A stretch of 64,000 nt of DNA, from the NCBI GenBank assembly GCA_027578915.1, contig JANBTT010000013.1, positions 62,001 to 126,000 on the forward strand. The letters are read 5' to 3'. Made by a program: the position numbers and the translations under genes. Numbering within the stretch: position 1 is the first letter of the stretch; each line of letters starts with the position of its first letter. Source of the DNA: Coemansia sp. RSA 1200. Taxonomy: Eukaryota; Kickxellomycota; Kickxellomycetes; Kickxellales; Kickxellaceae. Of the stretch, positions 1-10,457 are shown one piece after another. Under the pieces are notes generated by a model. That model worked only from the letters and a program-made list of their open reading frames with translations, did not search any database and had not been told where the DNA came from.

Positions 1-741
1 GGATCCGGGGTGGCTGCCTATGGCTGAGCATAGTCTCTTGGTACAGGAAATTCCTCCTCCAGGCAAACAACGGCAGGTGTTGCACCTATCAGTTGGATGT
101 GTCCAGACCACGCTTCCATCGTGTGCCCTGAGACAGTCAAAGAACGACTCAGTGATCTTATGCTTCCTTCCTGGGCTAGGAGCTTTGTGCGCATGGCCAT
201 TTGTCCTGTCTGTGTTGGAGGCATCCGAGTTCTGAATTGGTGCAACTGCGTCCTTTGGGTTTTCGGGCAATGCTAGTGGCAGACAAAGGAACAGCTCTGG
301 AGGACAGGGCTGGACGTAACAGCGCATGTGGGCGTTTAGCTTGACGCAGGCTGAATCACTGTCACAGCCTGTCTTTCTGCAATCAGGATGGTGAGGTTCT
401 TGATGTGGCCTGTGCTCCGAAAGGTAATGCCAAGGCCTGCCTTCGCCGTGTCTCATACCGCCATTGCCACCGATGTGCTCCAGGCACTCGGAGTACGTGT
501 CATATCCAACGCGGACAAACACAAGCAGCATGAGGATGAGCATGATGGCTGACAGCGAGACCTTGAATATTCTTGCTGTCAATCTCTGCCATGTGCTTGG
601 AGGACCTTGTCTCCTGGATGGCGGATGGTGCTGGCGGTCACTGGAATCTACCATAGGCACGTAGTACCCGGTGCCATCGTCTGCGCCATAGCTGCTCAGC
701 AGCTGCTTCTTATTATCGCTTGTTTCGTAAAGGTTATTCAT
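1..741 (-). CDS. Membrane-anchored Cys-rich protein with pacifastin-like motif (partial, 3' end cut off)
   Basis: An ATG at 741 opens a frame of 247 codons with no stop down to base 1, so the C-terminus lies outside the window. Residues 1-57 are polar. Residues about 58-80 form one hydrophobic segment preceded by Arg/Lys, which suggests a type II signal anchor with the rest outside the cytosol. The outer part is Cys-rich. Residues 203-238 fit the spacing of a pacifastin light-chain inhibitor motif: Cys, 16 residues, CNTCRC, LPGGGIS, then CTKRLC. A second Cys cluster lies about 80 residues earlier. Pacifastin domains are small serine-protease inhibitors best known from arthropods. An inhibitor role here is inference, and a VWC-like Cys knot is an alternative. 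The gene is divergent from HMG-CoA lyase. Confidence 0.7.
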   Translation of the reverse strand, partial: MNNLYETSDNKKQLLSSYGADDGTGYYVPMVDSSDRQHHPPSRRQGPPSTWQRLTARIFKVSLSAIMLILMLLVFVRVGYDTYSECLEHIGGNGGMRHGEGRPWHYLSEHRPHQEPHHPDCRKTGCDSDSACVKLNAHMRCYVQPCPPELFLCLPLALPENPKDAVAPIQNSDASNTDRTNGHAHKAPSPGRKHKITESFFDCLRAHDGSVVWTHPTDRCNTCRCLPGGGISCTKRLCSAIGSHPGS

Positions 742-1498
742 GTTTAAACATAGACACCAGTTTATATAATTGATAATTGTTGAGTAAGAAAAGAAAGCAA
801 AAGCGAGCGGATGTTGTTTTATTAAATGACTACTTTCATATCATCGATACACCCTTATTCTTTGAACAACGGAAAAGCACTCTGTTCAAAGAAAGAGAAA
901 ATGTTGGCATAAGACATGTGGCCAATGTGGTAAGAGACAGAGGCGGATTTGGGTCTGGACACCCCCAGACAACTAAAGAAAATACATTTTCCCGACTAAC
1001 TTGTAAAGTAATATAAAAAGACGTTGGAAACCAAGTGCTCTTTTTGTTTTATAAAAAGGTGGAAAAACTTTATTTGGTCTGGCGGGCACGCTGTTCTATT
1101 TACCTGGCTATGTCACTGATAATGTCAGTTGAACGCATATCTATTCCATCTGTCCAAAGATAGCCGTTGCAAGCCTACTTGCAGCCGAGAGTTTTAACAC
1201 AAGGTGCTATCAATGCAAAAAGCGTGGGAATTACAATGCTATCAACACGAACAAAGCATGTGTATGCGTTTCCCAGACACGGAGACAAGAAAAGAGACGG
1301 GAGAAAAGAAACAACAAAGCCCCCAAGCCTTGCTGAAGACAGACAATTGGACTTTTCTCTTCCGTGTCTTCTGAAACTAGTCACTTGGCATTATATTAAT
1401 TAGAGCACATTTCCTTATCCTCTCTCTATCTCTATCTCTCTATCTCTCTTCTTTCCTCTCTTTTTGTTAGCAGCACTGACCATCTTAATCCAGTTCTT
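742..1498. other. Divergent intergenic region; CT-rich leader
   Basis: Separates the minus-strand Cys-rich gene from HMG-CoA lyase and should hold both promoters. A CT/CTAT microsatellite at about 1418-1450 sits directly upstream of the lyase and looks like a pyrimidine-rich leader. Short open frames on both strands have no recognisable protein character. Confidence 0.6.
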
Positions 1499-2539
1499 AT
1501 GTATCTGACACCCCTTGCACGGACAGGCACGTACGCAAGTGCATCCCGGCAGCTTGTGCGAAGAACTACCATGCGTGGCATCAGCACCTCTCGCATATCT
1601 CTAAAAATCCAAAGCAGCGCTACCAACAGCATAAATCCGCACTCCTACGTCAAGATAGTTGAGGTTGGTCCACGCGATGGTTTGCAGAACGAGAAGACAC
1701 TAATACCAACGGAGACCAAAGTGCGCTTAATCAATCGGCTTGCAGAGTCGGGCTTGTCGGTTGTCGAGGCTACATCGTTTGTATCACCAAAATGGGTTCC
1801 GCAGATGGGCGATGCAAAGCAGGTTATGGCCGACATTGACCGCAGACCTGGAGTCTCGTATCCTGTGCTTACTCCTAATGTCAAGGGGCTTGAGGCAGCC
1901 ATTGCCGCTGGTGCGGAAGAGATTGCTATTTTTGGCGCAGCATCCGAATCGTTTAGTCAGAAGAACATTAACTGTTCGATTGCCGACAGTATTGAGAGAT
2001 TTGAGCAGGTTGCTGATACTGCTAAACGAGCTGGGCTGCGCATCCGCGGCTACGTATCCTGCGTTGCAGGCTGTCCGTACGAAGGAAGAGTGGATCCCGA
2101 GGCTGTTGCATCGGTAGCCAAAGATCTGCTGGATCTCGGCTGCTACGAGATCTCCCTTGGCGACACAATAGGCGTTGGTCGTCCACGCGAGATCCGCAAG
2201 ATGATTGATGCTGTGGTCAAGTATGTGCCAGTTAGCCAGCTGGCCATTCATTGCCACGACACGTATGGACAGGCGCTGGCGAACATCTACGCATCGCTAG
2301 AGTCGGGTGTCCGTGTGGTCGACTCATCGGTAGCGGGGCTTGGCGGCTGCCCATACGCAAAGGGCGCGACGGGCAATGTTGCCACGGAGGATGTCGTGTA
2401 CATGCTGGAAGGGAACGGCTTCTCCACTGGTACTGATTTGCGCAAGCTGATAGACATTGGCCAGTGGATATCTGGCGAGCTTGGCCGTCCGACCAGCTCC
2501 CGCGTTGCGCGCGCAATGCTGGCAAAAGCAAGGAATTAG
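1499..2539 (+). CDS. HMGCL: Hydroxymethylglutaryl-CoA lyase, mitochondrial
   Basis: 346 aa. Cleaves HMG-CoA to acetoacetate and acetyl-CoA, the last step of leucine catabolism and ketone-body formation. Residues 1 to about 45 are rich in Arg, Ser and Thr with almost no acidic residues, as in a mitochondrial presequence. The TIM-barrel begins with VEVGPRDGLQNE, including the metal-binding Asp and catalytic Arg. It continues with the metal-ligand motif IHCHDTYGQ and ends with the family signature GLGGCPYAKGATGN, whose Cys is the active-site residue. Length matches eukaryotic HMGCL. The single exon starts at the first ATG after the CT-rich leader. Saccharomyces lacks this enzyme, which argues against a budding yeast host. 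Confidence 0.95.
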   Translation: MYLTPLARTGTYASASRQLVRRTTMRGISTSRISLKIQSSATNSINPHSYVKIVEVGPRDGLQNEKTLIPTETKVRLINRLAESGLSVVEATSFVSPKWVPQMGDAKQVMADIDRRPGVSYPVLTPNVKGLEAAIAAGAEEIAIFGAASESFSQKNINCSIADSIERFEQVADTAKRAGLRIRGYVSCVAGCPYEGRVDPEAVASVAKDLLDLGCYEISLGDTIGVGRPREIRKMIDAVVKYVPVSQLAIHCHDTYGQALANIYASLESGVRVVDSSVAGLGGCPYAKGATGNVATEDVVYMLEGNGFSTGTDLRKLIDIGQWISGELGRPTSSRVARAMLAKARN

Positions 2540-2958
2540 CTCTTTTGGCAGCCGTACGCCGTCTCTTTCTTCCCATTAGATTCAATAAAGAACGCAAGCG
2601 TAAAGCCTTCTTTCTACACAGCCACGTGGGGAAATCCCAAAAAGACGTCTATTGCGCGAGCCCAAGTCATAAACCAGTTGGCTCTTGTGCGGCCTGGCTT
2701 GGGTCGGGGTTTTGGAGCAGCTAATGTGTATAATATCATTTTTCTTCTCTTGTCACTTCAGTGCTGCTTGCTTTTATTTTTCTTTCTCTTGAATACATAT
2801 TTCCTTTTTCCTAATGTTACCTTATTGATTTCACTGCTGTAACACCGCTCTTATTATTTATATTCTCGATATCACCATCATTTCTTTTATTTTCTAATAG
2901 ATTGTTCCTTTTGAGGTGCTTTATACAGCCAAAGGAACAACGAGACGTCGGCTAACCC
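2540..2958. other. Intergenic, AT-rich
   Basis: 3' UTR of HMG-CoA lyase followed by a T-rich region leading to VPS20. No gene or RNA structure seen. Confidence 0.6.
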
Positions 2959-3761
2959 ATGGGCGCGAACAATAGCAAGACAAAGATTACAGCCCAGGAC
3001 AAGGCTATTTTGGACATGAAAATACAGCGAGACAAGCTTAGACAGTTTCAAAGACGGGTATGTATATTTTTCTCTCTATTCCAGATACCACGCTTTGAAT
3101 CATAAAAGTTAGTATATATAACTGATTGCATAGGCCTTTTATCTTGATACATTCTGGCCTTTGCTCTGTTGCCGTACTCAATTAGGTACAGACGGTGCTG
3201 GATCGCGAGGATGCGCTTGCACGGGATCTTCTGCGTAAAGGCGACAAGAAACGCGCGTTGTTAGCACTGCGGCGACGCAAGTATCAGGAGCAGACCATTG
3301 CCAAAACGGACGATCAGCTCCTTAATCTGCAGAGACTCGTGGAAACAATAGAGTTTTCATTGGTCCAAAGGGACGTGTTCTTTGGGCTAGAACAAGGAAA
3401 CAGGGTACTTACCGAATTGAATAGAGAAATGCGCATCGAGGACGTAGAACGGCTTGCCGATGAGACTGCAGAGGGAGTTGCGTACCAAAACGAGATTTCG
3501 AACATACTCCAGGCCAATATGTCGGTGGAGGATGAGGAAGCTGCGTTGGCCGAGCTTGAAGAGCTTGAGAAGCAAGAGGCCGATAGATTGGGCCTTGGAC
3601 TTCCTCGGGCTCCCGAGACCAGAATTCCAGCGTCCGAATATCAGGGTGTCAGAAATGCTGGCGATAAGGAAACTGATGAGCGACAACAGCAAGCCGAGGA
3701 GCATGAAGAAGAGACAGATGAGGAGAGCCAACGAGCGCGCAACGAGCCAATGCTTGCATAG
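2959..3761 (+). CDS. VPS20: ESCRT-III subunit Vps20/CHMP6 (two exons)
   Basis: Exon 1 is 2959-3057 (33 codons), the intron 3058-3185 (GTATGT donor, TTAG acceptor, phase 0) and exon 2 3186-3761, giving 224 aa. The N-terminus MGANNSK carries Gly2 and Ser6, a classic N-myristoylation signal as in CHMP6. It is followed by QDKAILDMKIQRDKLRQFQRR, closely matching CHMP6 helix 1. The Snf7 core continues through YQEQ and the VETIEF segment to the acidic C-terminal region. Vps20 is the membrane-bound nucleator that links ESCRT-II to Snf7 polymerisation in multivesicular-body sorting. The C-terminal tail is Glu/Gln-rich and longer than in human CHMP6 (201 aa). Confidence 0.93.
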
Positions 3762-4482
3762 TGCAGTCCTAACGAATGGCTGAGGGTTCTTTTTCTTTTA
3801 TTACGTGTCTACATTACAAACATTCTATCTATTGCTTTGTATGTGTTTTTATATATTGCTGTGCTGCTCGTTAATTTGGATAGACTTTTTTCACCTTTAT
3901 CACATTTGTTTTATTTTTAACTTTTTTATTACTATGCTCCATTTCAATATGCACTTTATTTACATTTTTGGCTGTGCTCGGGTTGTTCCTAGAAATTTAG
4001 AGGACTGTAACTCAGCTGGTGCAATATCGCTGGTGATTGTTATTCATGCAAAGTGATCTGGACACGCTCGGTGCGAATTGCAAATATTGAACAGGTGCTG
4101 TCATCACGCATACAATGCAATAGCTCCATGCGTAATGACATCAGTTTTTTTGTTGGCAAACAGTAAGACTCGTACAGTTGCCAATAATGTGTTGGTGCTC
4201 GGAATGAATAATGAAGAGTTTCTTGATTGTGTTCAAAGTGCTAACAATAAACTCGGGTGTTCAATTTAACAGATAAATATACAAATAAAAAATGAAAGAA
4301 AACAAAATAGCTAGTCACAAGTGCAAACAAATGTCATGAGTATGTGGTCAAACCAAATGGAATAATGAAGTGTGGAATGCTAAAAACAACCCCTCAGTCA
4401 GTCCGGACAGCAACAATAAAAACACCCATAGAATGAGCCTGTTCATTCTCAATATCGGTGCAATATGCGTTAAACATTCCAC
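3762..4482. other. Convergent intergenic region
   Basis: Holds the 3' ends of VPS20 (plus) and the PPxY protein (minus). Strongly T/A-rich with only short accidental frames. No RNA gene recognised. Confidence 0.6.
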
Positions 4483-5205
4483 CTACTGACTGCTGTTTCT
4501 CATGACAGTCGAGGGATATTGGTAGCCTTTTGGATGGAGCGAAGGCTTTTCAAACGCTGGCTCCCCAAGCCTCCACCGACGGACAATGGGGGACAGGGGG
4601 ATGGTGCTGTCAACATCCAAATAATTGGGAAGGGAGTTGTCAGCAGCAGCATCAGAACCAGCAGGGATTCTAGGGAAAAGATACTCGATATCCCTGCTAG
4701 CTGGTGCGGTTGATTCGACAGACAGCGCCGCAAGCTGGGGTGCCGATGCAGTGCGTGGAAGCAAAACTTCTGACGAACGGACTTGACTGCGCGAGTGCAT
4801 CAGTTGCTCGACCCTAAGCGGCGAGGCAACCACACCAATCTCCATTGCGTCCTCATATGTGGGCGGATGGCGACTGCTTCCAGCATACGGCGGTGGCGGT
4901 GGATATGGAACGTCGCTGATAATTGCCCATGCGCCGCGCGTGTAGTTTGGCGGCGAGTCCTTTATAATGACTGCCTTTGCACGGGCAAGCGACATCCATA
5001 TGCGTGCACCAAGCCCAATGGTTGGTCTGTTGCTGTCATTGTCCTGAGCAAAATCGGAGACCGACGCGCTATCAACGGTGTTGCGCATACTGCTTTCCTC
5101 GCCGCCCGATATGGAGCGTGGGCGCTGTGTAAGATCCAAGCGAGATCCATCCAGACTGGCTGTTGTTCTATTAGGATGTGATTCTGTGACAATTACGCTG
5201 CTCAT
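4483..5205 (-). CDS. Hypothetical protein with three PPxY motifs
   Basis: 240 aa from the ATG at 5205, chosen because it has A at -3 and because the in-frame sequence upstream (to 5331) is T-rich leader coding an unlikely hydrophobic run. If the upstream ATG at 5331 were used, the protein would gain a signal-anchor-like N-terminus. The protein is Ser/Pro-rich and probably disordered. It has PPNY (85-88), PPPY (104-107) and PPTY (114-117), followed by Glu-Asp. PPxY motifs bind WW domains, notably those of Rsp5/Nedd4 ubiquitin ligases, so an adaptor or substrate role is plausible but inferred. No arrestin fold or other domain is recognisable. Confidence 0.7.
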   Translation of the reverse strand: MSSVIVTESHPNRTTASLDGSRLDLTQRPRSISGGEESSMRNTVDSASVSDFAQDNDSNRPTIGLGARIWMSLARAKAVIIKDSPPNYTRGAWAIISDVPYPPPPPYAGSSRHPPTYEDAMEIGVVASPLRVEQLMHSRSQVRSSEVLLPRTASAPQLAALSVESTAPASRDIEYLFPRIPAGSDAAADNSLPNYLDVDSTIPLSPIVRRWRLGEPAFEKPSLHPKGYQYPSTVMRNSSQ

Positions 5206-7159
5206 TGTTGTGGTTATCTTTTTTAACACAGAAAAAGCTGCTTGGAGGAGAAGGTGATTAAAGCAAACAAGAAATAATAATAACAAAAAATAATTCTTCA
5301 GGTAAAAGCAGAGAAAGAAGAGGTGGTACAAGCGAGAAGGTGTGGTTTATGGTGGAGATGCGCAATGGCAAAGCAAGACTTTCATATCAACGATTTTTAA
5401 ATATATATGTTCACAACACAGGTTTCGGCATATGCAGCAAAAGCGGGCGGATTGATGTAAAGTATGGTGGGGAAATACTGGAGAAGGTAAAAAAAAGAAA
5501 CAACGAGTGAAGAAAGAAGGCTTTGGACGGATCGGGAAGGGACGGCGTCTTGTTTTATATGTTGGCGATGAGCAAGAAGAACACAACGATCCGTCACCAT
5601 TGCGTCCCTCTTGTTCCCTGGACAGTAACAAATAAGGTTCGACCATACGTTTAAGGAAAATGCTGGTATTTTTTATTCAGCGTTGCATTGGAAGGCAGGC
5701 CCATCGATTGCATTAGGGGGCGTGCTTGGAGGGCGAGAAGGGATAACCGCAAGCAGGCTTTGGATGTCCGCAGAATTTTTTGGGGGAGAATGAAAAAGGG
5801 TGGTAAGCAGCACAGAACAGGTTGTTGGATGCATGAAGACTCGCTGGTAATTTCCATTCTGGACACATGTTGCTGTTCCCCCTTTTTCTCTGCAGCATAT
5901 TCACCGCCGCATATCGCGGTTTCTACGCCTCCATTTCTCTTTTGGCTGACTGGGGAGACTAAAAGTCCAGTGCCCGCAGAAGCGAGCTCTCACACTCGCT
6001 CTCTCTCAAGATTTTGGAGTCTCATTGGGAATATTTCTGTTTCTTGCGGAATTGCGCCTGATCTGTTGCTGAACAAGAGCAGAAGGTAAAAAGAAACCCC
6101 CAACAGCGTCAGCCAATCGGCGTAAAAAGCCGAATAATCGGTGCTAGGCGACGTCTAGAAGGACCGGCATGCATAAAGCATATCCGATGCTTTTTTGAGG
6201 GGAGAGCAGATAACAGATTCCAGCATAACCTGTGGTTCAACTCCACCGCCACCAGTCCATGCAATAATCCCAGCATAAAGACATGGCGAAGGAGGCGGCC
6301 AAGCAATATCACACAAGCAAGCAGCGTCTTCTATGCAAAATGAAAAAGGGATAGCAAAGTCAAGGTGAACATATTTCGGCCAGAAAGAGGGAATTCCGCA
6401 AACCGCCAGCATCAGAATCCAAGCACTGTATCTGTATCCATCGTCAAAATGGGGATTTGCCTGTCAGGGAAAAGAAAGAGGTATCCAGACTCTGAGTCAC
6501 TGTCGGCCACAATGGTTCCCAAAGCACCACCATTATCGCCATCCGTCGTCTGATCAGGAGCCAGCTTGGCATTGATCGGCCAGGATCCCAGAAACAAAGC
6601 ATCTGAAATACAATTTATCTATCTGTACAAAGAGCGTGTCTTACAGCAGGGCTCAGCGTCAGCAGAGCTGTCGTCTCTTGGAAAAATAAAGGATCATGAA
6701 CTTTCTGGTTGCGGAATTCCATTTTGGTGGAAATAAAGCTTAATGGCCGAAGGTGCATCAGAGCAAAGCCAACCTTAATATTTTTTATATCGCGATTGCG
6801 TGTTAGCGTTGTAACTGAACCGCATTGTGCGATTAAGCAGATGAAACCCCCGGTCCGGTTGAGGATACGAGGAGTTTCTAGATAATTTCACGCGAACGTG
6901 ATAAAATGATACATCAAATCACACAAGGCAAGGAGTTGTTGAGATCAAAATGCTTAGCCAGGGCTTTCTTGTGTTCTGATTGTTTGCTTGTTTGTTATAG
7001 CTTGCATTTTTATTTCATTAACAGCTACAACACAAACCACAAAAGTAAAAAGCTTATAAACATTAGAAACTCAATAGGGGAAATAATAAAATAAAATTCA
7101 TGACACAACCGATACAGTACCGCTTCATCTGCATGTTCCCTTTATAGCTTGACAGTACT
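5206..7159. other. Long intergenic region, no confident gene
   Basis: About 1.95 kb between two minus-strand genes. Open frames on both strands are short. The one stretch with some protein-like character is on the minus strand at about 6155-6597, where two frames overlap at a TGATG stop/start near 6412 after a plausible acceptor (TTTCAG at about 6600). It could be a small spliced or decayed gene (see findings). The remainder shows nothing recognisable. Confidence 0.5.
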
Positions 7160-9064
7160 CTAGACACCGCCAGGGTTCGTAGATGCGGTATCAACGTCCA
7201 TGTGGTTGCATCCTTTTGTGCCAACATGGTTGTGCTTCGAGTCTTCCTCCCATCTCAAGTACGCATCCGAGTGCTGGATACATGGGCCTGCTTGCCGCAG
7301 TGCAGGTGCAGTTGCAAACCACTTGATACGCCCGTTTGCTGTTGGGAACATATCAACAACCTCCTTGGGAAGCTGAGGCGTTGACGAGGGATCTGTGTAT
7401 GGTAGGTACTCCACTGGCGCTTGCTGCTGGTAGTTCTTTTGCTGTTGCGCCACCTGTTGCTGAGGCTGTTGCAATTGCTGCTGCTGAGGAGCATACAGGC
7501 GGGCCTGGTTGATCTGTGCCCCGCCCTGTATGCTACTTGCTGGCATCTGGCCAGGCGGATGATACATTGTCTGTGCCAAACCACTGCCGTTTGACGACAT
7601 CCGCTGGATGCTGGGCGTCATTCCATTCATTCCGTTATACACCGATGGCGAGGGAGGTGGACGTCCCACGTTCGAGTACATGGAATTTTGGCGCTGTGGC
7701 GTGATTTTGGCAGAAGCGGATGGTGTTCGTGCTCGCGACGAAGCCCGAATTCCCACCTGTGCTACCTTCGCTACTCCCATATTCGGCATCGCCCCTACCG
7801 GTACACCTCCCGCGGCCGCGGCAGCAGCAGCGGCAGCAGCATCTTCCATAGCGCGCTGTTGGATAAGCTGCTTGTTCTTTGGTGGACGACCGCGTCGCCT
7901 TGGTGTTGGCGATGGCTGGAATTGTGCGTTGGTAACAGCGCCATTAATGAGCTGTGCCGGCTTTGTTAAAGAGCCAGGTATCGCGTGGCTTTGGGCGCCC
8001 TGTGTCTGCTGGACTAGCTGCATCTGCTGCTGCGGACTCAGCATCGTCGGATTGAAACCAGGATCGGGAAGAACAAAAGACGGCGGTGCCTGGCCATTCA
8101 TTCCCGCAGGCATGTTTATTCGGCCCTGTGAGAGGAGCTGTTGGTAGGCAAACAGCTGGGCTTGCGAAGAGGGCGCCGGAGTGGGTGTTATTGGATTTAT
8201 TTGACCTTCACGAAGACCGGGTGCCAATGCTGACTTTGTATCTCCACTTCCGTTCTGCGGCGCGACCTCGCTGCTTTTGGGCGTTGCAGCCATGCGGGTT
8301 GTTCGCCGTGTCTGCGGCGTGTGAGCACTGTCATCCTCGCTCGACGGTACAGGAGCAAGAGCCTTCTGAAGCTCCCGCGGCCCGTCATCCCAGGGTACCA
8401 TGGTAGTCAGCATCTTATGGCGGTCCTCCGCCATGTCGGTCGGCCAGTACCCGCGGCTCCAGTTCTTGATCTTTTTGATAAACGCACCCTTGTCAACAAA
8501 GCGCAGATCGCACACATACAGGTCCCCGTCCGCTTCTGTCCATTCGCTTGGGTGCCCTGACATTGCGTCGGTGGGCTGCACCACAAAACACTTTCTGACG
8601 ATGCGGTCCACAGGAACCGTTGTCTGCCGGAATGTCCGCAGAATAGCATTCTGGTAAAACTCCATATATGGCGGGTGCGGCGTCAGCTGTGGAAACACAT
8701 ACCATATCACTGTGACAGACACGCTGGAGTCCTCCTCTCGCTGGATGTTCTGGATGTGTCCCACTGCAGGCAGATCCGTCCCCTCTGTGCCGCTGACATT
8801 GTCGGCGTCTTCTAATACCGCGTGGTCGCCGACATAATAGATTCGCCCTTTGTGCTCAACTGAGCTGAGCGTCTCGAGGTTTTTGTTAGTAGGCGAGTCG
8901 CTTGCTTGGCTCTCCATTGAATCCTCTTCAGTCTTTTGCCGCTTTTCAGGGACATGGTCTGTCTCGCTCTCGTACTCGCTGCCACTGCCACTGCTGCGGT
9001 TGCTGGAATAGCCTCCAACGCCGTTGCTGCCACTACTGCTACCGCCACTATATCTCTTTGACAT
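7160..9064 (-). CDS. BAH-domain / AT-hook chromatin protein, RSC1/2-like
   Basis: 634 aa. A Ser/Gly-rich, acidic N-terminus is followed by a BAH domain at about residues 70-215 (IYYVGDHAVLED, then FYQNAILRTFRQTTVPVDRIVRKCFV, YVCDLRFVDK, KKIKNWSRGYWP). The pattern of the last part matches the BAH of the fungal RSC subunits Rsc1/Rsc2. An AT-hook (RRRGRPPKNK, about 388-397), a poly-Ala run, a Gln-rich tract (about 520-545) and a C-terminal WFATAPALR segment follow. BAH domains read nucleosomes or modified histones and AT-hooks bind the minor groove, so a chromatin-remodelling role is likely. Rsc1/2 carry two bromodomains ahead of BAH; none is visible here. A separate BAH-only regulator is an alternative. 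Confidence 0.8.
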   Translation of the reverse strand: MSKRYSGGSSSGSNGVGGYSSNRSSGSGSEYESETDHVPEKRQKTEEDSMESQASDSPTNKNLETLSSVEHKGRIYYVGDHAVLEDADNVSGTEGTDLPAVGHIQNIQREEDSSVSVTVIWYVFPQLTPHPPYMEFYQNAILRTFRQTTVPVDRIVRKCFVVQPTDAMSGHPSEWTEADGDLYVCDLRFVDKGAFIKKIKNWSRGYWPTDMAEDRHKMLTTMVPWDDGPRELQKALAPVPSSEDDSAHTPQTRRTTRMAATPKSSEVAPQNGSGDTKSALAPGLREGQINPITPTPAPSSQAQLFAYQQLLSQGRINMPAGMNGQAPPSFVLPDPGFNPTMLSPQQQMQLVQQTQGAQSHAIPGSLTKPAQLINGAVTNAQFQPSPTPRRRGRPPKNKQLIQQRAMEDAAAAAAAAAAGGVPVGAMPNMGVAKVAQVGIRASSRARTPSASAKITPQRQNSMYSNVGRPPPSPSVYNGMNGMTPSIQRMSSNGSGLAQTMYHPPGQMPASSIQGGAQINQARLYAPQQQQLQQPQQQVAQQQKNYQQQAPVEYLPYTDPSSTPQLPKEVVDMFPTANGRIKWFATAPALRQAGPCIQHSDAYLRWEEDSKHNHVGTKGCNHMDVDTASTNPGGV

Positions 9065-10457
9065 TCTTCAAAAATATTATGCTTGATGTCCTCCTTCGCG
9101 TGACGTTAAAGACCTATTTAGGACAGTTCACGATTGCACGGGTGTATAAAATAAACACCATAGAGGAACAGCCAGACGAACAGAAAGCCCCAGAGGCCCG
9201 AGAGACGGATCGTAGAAGCAACAGAAGCGTGTTTTTCCGTCGTTCAGCGAGAAGGAAATATAGCTGAATTCAATAAAGACCAAATCGCAACTAAACGGGC
9301 TGGTGGTGTTTTTCCGGTCTCCTATGTCTGGCTGGTGGCCCAACCCGCGTCTTTTTTTCTACGTTGTATTGTTGGCCGTGTCCTTCCCTTTTGAATATCT
9401 ATTGTCTGGAGCTAAAGATAACAAAGTCTCCCCTCGTTTGCTCTCGGATAATACAGAAAAAGACCAAGGAAAGGAGATGTTGTGGGTATGCTGTGTACAA
9501 CGCGTAAGGAATAGGCAAGAGAGAAAACAAAAATAGAAAAAAAAGAAAGCAGCTGGCTGTAAAGCTAAAGTGAGGCATAAAGGGGTGAAGGAGAAAGAAA
9601 AAGGCCCAAACGAGAAAGAATGGCTCTCTAGAAAGAGACTGGGGAGGAATTTGTGGCGAACGCTGGGCCCCGAAAAACTGCACCACCTGCCTCAAATTCT
9701 GGTTGGCACGACCCAAAGAATGTGAGGAAGCTTGGGAAAGAAAGAAAGCACGCTTGGCTGGCTGGCTTGCGTGTTTTTTTTGTGCCTGACCAAGGTCTTT
9801 TTTTTCTTTTATTACTGCTGGCGTTTTCAGTCATTTTCTTGTGCAGAAAACGCTTCCCTGATCAGCTAATGGAATTGCAGATCCTCTGTGATCTGCTAAC
9901 GTTTTGGTTGCTTGCTTGCGGGTTTCACAATGTATGTGGAACTGACATGCTTCTCCTTTCAAAAAATGAGAATGAGCTCGTTTTCCATCATAAACACAGG
10001 TCAATATAAAACAAGCTAGCTGAGCTTTGTTACAGATTAAAAATGAAAATGAAAGCTAAAAGAAAACACGAAAAAATGACCGACTGCCATTGGAGTCGGC
10101 GGTAAATAAAAAAGGCAAGCATGTAGAAAAACTGGAGAACAAATTTCACAATCGGCACATGTAAGGTGGCGGAGAGTTTGAGTCGAACAATGTAGAATGG
10201 TATTTAGAAGCAAATAAAAGATATACACGCAATACAAGTGGATGCAGGGATATGTTCTCGTGAAAGTGCTTTATTAACAAACATCGCAAAACCACCCTTC
10301 GCTTTGTTTACGGCTCACAGCAAAACGCTCGAAGAGCCGAATCCCTCCATCCACATCTACTCTTCAACCCAACCCGCTTATAATGATGTCTCATTGCCCG
10401 GAATAGTAAAATGCCTGTGAAAAATCTCCCCTATTCGCCGCCGAGACGCTCTGCCAA
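9065..10457. other. Intergenic region, AT-rich with poly-purine/pyrimidine runs
   Basis: 1.4 kb between two minus-strand genes. It should hold the BAH-gene promoter and the 3' UTR of the SNARE gene. A-rich and T-rich tracts (for example around 9530-9610 and 9775-9815) keep several frames open by chance. No gene, tRNA or repeat seen. Confidence 0.55.

Noticed and set aside
7608..8147. Plus-strand frame of 179 codons opposite the BAH gene
   Set aside because: Shadow created by the Gln/Ala-rich tracts of the BAH protein.
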